Assembly: GCF_000169375.1 (NCBI RefSeq)
Contig: NZ_AAXY01000001.1
Span: forward strand, 62,001 to 126,000
From: Marinobacter sp. ELB17
Lineage (GTDB): Bacteria > Pseudomonadota > Gammaproteobacteria > Pseudomonadales > Oleiphilaceae
Direction: 5' to 3'
DNA: 64,000 nucleotides
Below the pieces are notes generated by a model. That model did no database searches, was not told the DNA's origin, and saw nothing but the letters and a program-made list of their open reading frames with translations. Below, one piece after another: positions 60,890 to 64,000 of the stretch; positions within the stretch are counted from its first letter, which is position 1; every line of letters starts with the position of its first letter. The translations under genes were made by a program, and so were the position numbers.

Positions 60890-61900
60890 ATGCTGAAACG
60901 TTGCACGTTAGTTGTCGCCGCCGCAGGCGCGCTCTTGTTTGGGTCTATTGCCCATGCTCAATACAAAGACGAGTACACCGTATCTACCGTGTTGCCATCG
61001 GCCTTTCCCTGGGGCCAGGCGGCCGACAAATGGGTAGAGCTTGTGAACGAGCGCTCGGAAGGGCGTATCAACATGAAAATTTACAGCAACTCCCAGCTGG
61101 TGTCTGGTGACCAGACTAAAGAATTTTCTGCCATGCGCTCCGGACTGATTGATATGGCGGTGGGCTCTACCATCAACTGGTCACCCCAGATGCCGGAACT
61201 GAATCTGTTCTCGCTGCCGTTTCTGATGCCGGATTACCCCGCCATTGATGCGATTACCCAGGGCGAGGTCGGCGAGGCCGTTTTTGCCGCCATCCAGAAA
61301 CGGGGTGTAACGCCGTTGGCCTGGGGCGAAAACGGTTTTCGTGAACTGTCTAACTCCAAGCGCGCGATCAGCAAGCCGGCAGACGTGGAGGGCTTGAAAA
61401 TCCGCGTGGTAGGTTCGCCATTGTTTCAGGATACCTTTAATGCTCTGGGCGCCAACCCCACTCAGATGAGCTGGGCCGACGCCAAGCCGGCGCTGACCAC
61501 CGGTGCCGTAGACGGCCAGGAAAACCCGCTGTCGGTGTTTGATGTGGCGCGTATTGATCAGGTAGGGCAGGAGCACCTGACCCTGTGGCACTACATGGCA
61601 GACCCGCTGGTATTTGCGGTTAACAATCGGATTTGGGCGACATTCAGCGCCGACGATCAGGCCTTGTTAAAGCAGGCTGCAATAGACGCCGGCCAATGGG
61701 AAATTGAAAAGTCGCGCAGTGAGCTGGACGCCAACTTGGCCGCCATCAAGGAGCGTGGCGTGACCGTCACCGAACTGACGCCGACCCAGCGCGATGAGTT
61801 CATCAACGCGACCCAGTCGGTCTATCAGGAATGGTCACCGCGGATTGGTGAAGGTCTGGTAAAGAAGGCCCAGCAAGCCGTCGCCGACCGCCAGCAGTAA
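60890..61900 (+). CDS. dctP: TRAP transporter substrate-binding protein DctP
   Basis: A 336-residue periplasmic protein with signal peptide MLKRCTLVVAAAGALLFGSI AHAQ. The DctP fold shows in FPWGQAADKWVELVNERSEG RINMKIYSNSQL, LKIRVVGSPLFQDTFNALGA NPTQMSWADAKPALTTGAVD GQENP; the Arg in KIRV typically binds a carboxylate. Ligand probably a C4-dicarboxylate or other organic acid. AAGGAAAAG precedes the ATG. First gene of a complete DctPQM operon. Confidence 0.93.
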   Translation: MLKRCTLVVAAAGALLFGSIAHAQYKDEYTVSTVLPSAFPWGQAADKWVELVNERSEGRINMKIYSNSQLVSGDQTKEFSAMRSGLIDMAVGSTINWSPQMPELNLFSLPFLMPDYPAIDAITQGEVGEAVFAAIQKRGVTPLAWGENGFRELSNSKRAISKPADVEGLKIRVVGSPLFQDTFNALGANPTQMSWADAKPALTTGAVDGQENPLSVFDVARIDQVGQEHLTLWHYMADPLVFAVNNRIWATFSADDQALLKQAAIDAGQWEIEKSRSELDANLAAIKERGVTVTELTPTQRDEFINATQSVYQEWSPRIGEGLVKKAQQAVADRQQ

Positions 61901-61972
61901 GCGTTCTGGCCCGAGCTTTGCGCCGAGAATATCACTCTGGCGTAAAGCCGGGCTGACCAACCCGGAGTTTTC

Positions 61973-62467
61973 ATGTCTACCCGCCCCCCTAAGTGCTGGC
62001 CCGAAGCCTGGCTGGCGTCTGTTGCCTTGATTGCGATCTGTTTGATCAGCCTGGGCAACGTGATTGTGCGCTACACCACCGATGCGTCTTTTGCCTTTAC
62101 TGAAGAGTTCTCGGTGTTTTTTCTCGTTCTGGTGACTTTTGCCGGCGCTGCGGTAGCGGCGCGCAACAACCAGCACATTCGCATCGAGCTGATCGAGCAC
62201 CACCTGCCGGCGCCTGTTAGAACGGCCGTATACATAGTGCAATGGGCGTTGGGTGTGACGGTGTTTGCCATTACCGCCTGGTACGGCAGTGTGTTTGCCT
62301 GGCAGGAGTACCAGTGGGAATCGCTGTCACCCGGGCTGGGCTTGCCCAACTGGATTTACGTGATTTGGCTGCCGCTGATGGCGCTGGCCATTATTGTACG
62401 CATGACCCAGAGTTTGATAGATCGTCTGCGCGGTAAAGCCGATCCGGGGGTTATTCATGAGTCCTGA
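61973..62467 (+). CDS. dctQ: TRAP transporter small membrane subunit DctQ
   Basis: A 164-residue protein with four helices: LASVALIAICLISLGNVIVR Y, EEFSVFFLVLVTFAGAAVAA R, VYIVQWALGVTVFAITAWYG and WIYVIWLPLMALAIIVRMTQ. The N.QHIRIE motif (RNNQHIRIELIEHHL) is typical of DctQ. It overlaps dctM by 11 bases. Confidence 0.92.
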   Translation: MSTRPPKCWPEAWLASVALIAICLISLGNVIVRYTTDASFAFTEEFSVFFLVLVTFAGAAVAARNNQHIRIELIEHHLPAPVRTAVYIVQWALGVTVFAITAWYGSVFAWQEYQWESLSPGLGLPNWIYVIWLPLMALAIIVRMTQSLIDRLRGKADPGVIHES

Positions 62468-63761
62468 TCTGTTAATGATCGCCAGTTTCATGGTGGCGCT
62501 GCTGTTGGGTGTACCCGTGGCAATGGCCTTGGGGCTGGGCGGCGCGGTAGGCATTGTGGCCGGGCTGTCGCCAGACATGCTGGCCACCTTTGGCACTAAC
62601 ACCTACAACAGCGTGGCGAAGTACCCGCTGATTGCCATACCGCTGTTCATACTGACTGGTTTGATTTTTGAACGTGCCGGTGTGGCCGCCAGTCTGGTGC
62701 GTTTTGCCCAAGCTATTATCGGCCCGCGCCACGGTGGCCTGACCGTTGTTGCCGTGCTGGTATGCCTGATTATGGGCGGCATGAGTGGCTCCGGCCCGGC
62801 CGATGCGGCCGCGGTGGCCATGGTGATGCTGCCCAGCATGCGCAAGGCGGGTTATCCGCAGCCGTTTTCCGCCACGTTGATTGCGGCATCGTCGTCTACC
62901 GCCATTCTGATTCCACCGTCCATTGCGCTGATTCTGTATTCCATTGTGGTGCCGGGGGTAGATTTGCGCGCGCTGTTTGCCGCTGGTGTGTTCCCTGGTA
63001 TTCTGGCTGGGCTTTCGCTGCTGGTGCCGGCGCTGTATTTTTCCCGCAAATATCGCTGGGAAGATCCGAAAACCTCAGAGCGCCCGCCTTTCTGGCCCAG
63101 CTTTAAAGCGGCCTTGCCGGCTTTGTTCGCGCCGGTGATTATTCTGGGTGGCCTGCGTTCCGGCTTGTTCACACCTACCGAAGCCGCGGTGGTGGCGGTC
63201 ACCTACGGGGTGATTGTGGGCTGCCTGATCTATCGCAATCTGAGCCTGCGTGGGCTTTACGATCTGGTGACCGACGCTGCGGTTACCTCCGGCGTGGTTA
63301 TGCTGATTATCGCTTTGGCGGGTATTTTTGCTTGGGCTGGCACCACTTTGGGCACCTTTCAGCATCTGGCGGATGCGTTATTGTCGCTGTCGGACAACGG
63401 CTGGGTGCTGCTGGTGCTGGTGATGCTGCTGGTGTTGCTGGCGGGTATGTTGCTGGACGCGGTATCCATTTACCTGATCCTGATTCCCATCGTATTGCCG
63501 CTCATGAACCACTTTGGCTGGAACCCGGTGTGGTTCGGTATTCTGCTGGCCATGAACATTGCTATTGGTCAGTTTACTCCGCCGGTTGCAGTGAATTTGA
63601 TGGTTACCACCCGTATTGCCAATATCCGCCTGGAGCACACCCTGGGTTGGGCGCTGGTGTTTGTTGTCGCTATGGGCGTAAGCCTGCTGCTGGTCGCACT
63701 GGTGCCGGGCATTGCGCTGTGGCTGCCCGACAAGCTTGGCTATGTGGTTGGGCCTTGGTAA
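62457..63761 (+). CDS. dctM: TRAP transporter large membrane subunit DctM
   Basis: A 434-residue permease of about twelve helices: MGGMSGSGPADAAAVAMVML PSM, AASSSTAILIPPSIALILYS and GLFTPTEAAVVAVTYGVIVG. QFTPPVAVNLMVTTRI completes the DctM signature. It uses the sodium gradient to import the DctP ligand. Final gene of the operon. Confidence 0.94.
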   Translation: MSPDLLMIASFMVALLLGVPVAMALGLGGAVGIVAGLSPDMLATFGTNTYNSVAKYPLIAIPLFILTGLIFERAGVAASLVRFAQAIIGPRHGGLTVVAVLVCLIMGGMSGSGPADAAAVAMVMLPSMRKAGYPQPFSATLIAASSSTAILIPPSIALILYSIVVPGVDLRALFAAGVFPGILAGLSLLVPALYFSRKYRWEDPKTSERPPFWPSFKAALPALFAPVIILGGLRSGLFTPTEAAVVAVTYGVIVGCLIYRNLSLRGLYDLVTDAAVTSGVVMLIIALAGIFAWAGTTLGTFQHLADALLSLSDNGWVLLVLVMLLVLLAGMLLDAVSIYLILIPIVLPLMNHFGWNPVWFGILLAMNIAIGQFTPPVAVNLMVTTRIANIRLEHTLGWALVFVVAMGVSLLLVALVPGIALWLPDKLGYVVGPW

Positions 63762-63790
63762 ATGCAGGTTCAGGTGCGATGCGTGAAAAT

Positions 63791-64000
63791 CTATTGCGGC
63801 GGCAACTGACAACCCTGCTTGCAGCGCGAACGAAAGCGCAAGCGGGCGAACACCAGATAGGCTCGGTTCACCAGGCCAACCAGGTGCAGTTTCTTCAACA
63901 CTGTCGCCAAATGGCGGTAGCCCGGCAGTTCCTGCCACACCACCACAAACGCGTGTGCTCCGGACTGAAGAGTGCCTGCGCTGTCTACTGCGTGAATGAC
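63791..64000 (-). CDS. DCC-family (DUF393) protein, C-terminus only
   Basis: Reading the minus strand from the window edge gives VIHAVDSAGTLQSGAHAFVV VWQELPGYRHLATVLKKLHL and VNRAYLVFARLRFRSRCKQG C before the stop at 63791-63793. The W..LPGY.....L and Y..FAR.R pattern is the C-terminal half of DUF393 thiol-disulfide-type proteins. The DCC motif itself lies beyond the edge. Convergent with dctM. Confidence 0.72.
   Translation of the reverse strand, partial: VIHAVDSAGTLQSGAHAFVVVWQELPGYRHLATVLKKLHLVGLVNRAYLVFARLRFRSRCKQGCQLPPQ

Noticed and set aside
1..64000. CRISPR array, rRNA or tRNA genes
   Set aside because: No regularly spaced direct repeats and no cloverleaf or rRNA-like sequence were noticed by eye; this is not a computed search.

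Overview
The window looks like chromosomal DNA of a marine gammaproteobacterium, most likely Marinobacter or a close relative. The best clue is the operon at 33.8-37.6 kb, which pairs a fused glucosylglycerol-phosphate synthase/phosphatase with a GH13_18 phosphorylase. The TRAP transporter, RlmF, MtfA and dense c-di-GMP genes fit that setting. No rRNA, tRNA or CRISPR array was seen, and the genus is an inference.

Region 1 (1 to about 25.4 kb, perhaps to 31.4 kb) is the body of a large sedentary integron. Small, unrelated, mostly plus-strand genes are each followed by an imperfect inverted repeat ending in a GTTRRRY-like core (attC). Cassette cargo includes two toxin-antitoxin pairs (YefM-YoeB-like and Phd-ParE-like), two near-identical ABM-domain genes, two GFA-family genes, a haloalkane-dehalogenase-like hydrolase, a GNAT acetyltransferase, a PLP decarboxylase, a pterin dehydratase, an aconitase X, a chemoreceptor, an SGNH hydrolase, a DapA-like lyase and a YnfA-like protein. 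An Ohr/OhrR pair lies inside the same stretch. Cassette orientation puts the integron integrase to the left of the window. The recombinase at the left edge is of the IS91-associated type, not IntI. Between 8.0 and 15.2 kb the array is decayed into gene fragments, half attC sites and IS remnants.

Region 2 is the set of mobile elements invading that array. They are an IS1182-like element inside an attC (premature stop in its transposase), a four-gene IS21-family element with ends and a 5-bp target duplication that can be read directly, and an IS3-family element. A recombinase-in-trio (RIT) element with three overlapping tyrosine recombinase genes has inserted into the transposase gene of that IS3. 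Its long terminal inverted repeats, an 8-bp direct repeat and a perfect 34-bp palindrome at one junction are all visible.

Region 3 (31.5-64 kb) is ordinary chromosome: a 7TM diguanylate cyclase, glucosylglycerol synthesis and turnover, MFS, NADAR, HDAC-family and GNAT genes, a GGDEF-EAL gene broken by one frameshift, rlmF, a HigA antitoxin beside a ruined higB, threonine aldolase, MtfA, an SDR, a spermidine-synthase-like protein, an M23 peptidase and a SOUL protein. A thiamine locus follows, with two divergent TPP riboswitches: one precedes a sodium/solute symporter, the other an SDR plus flavin monooxygenase pair, and thiG lies just beyond. The window ends with an MscS channel, a DUF1499 protein, a complete DctPQM TRAP transporter and the C-terminus of a DCC-family protein.
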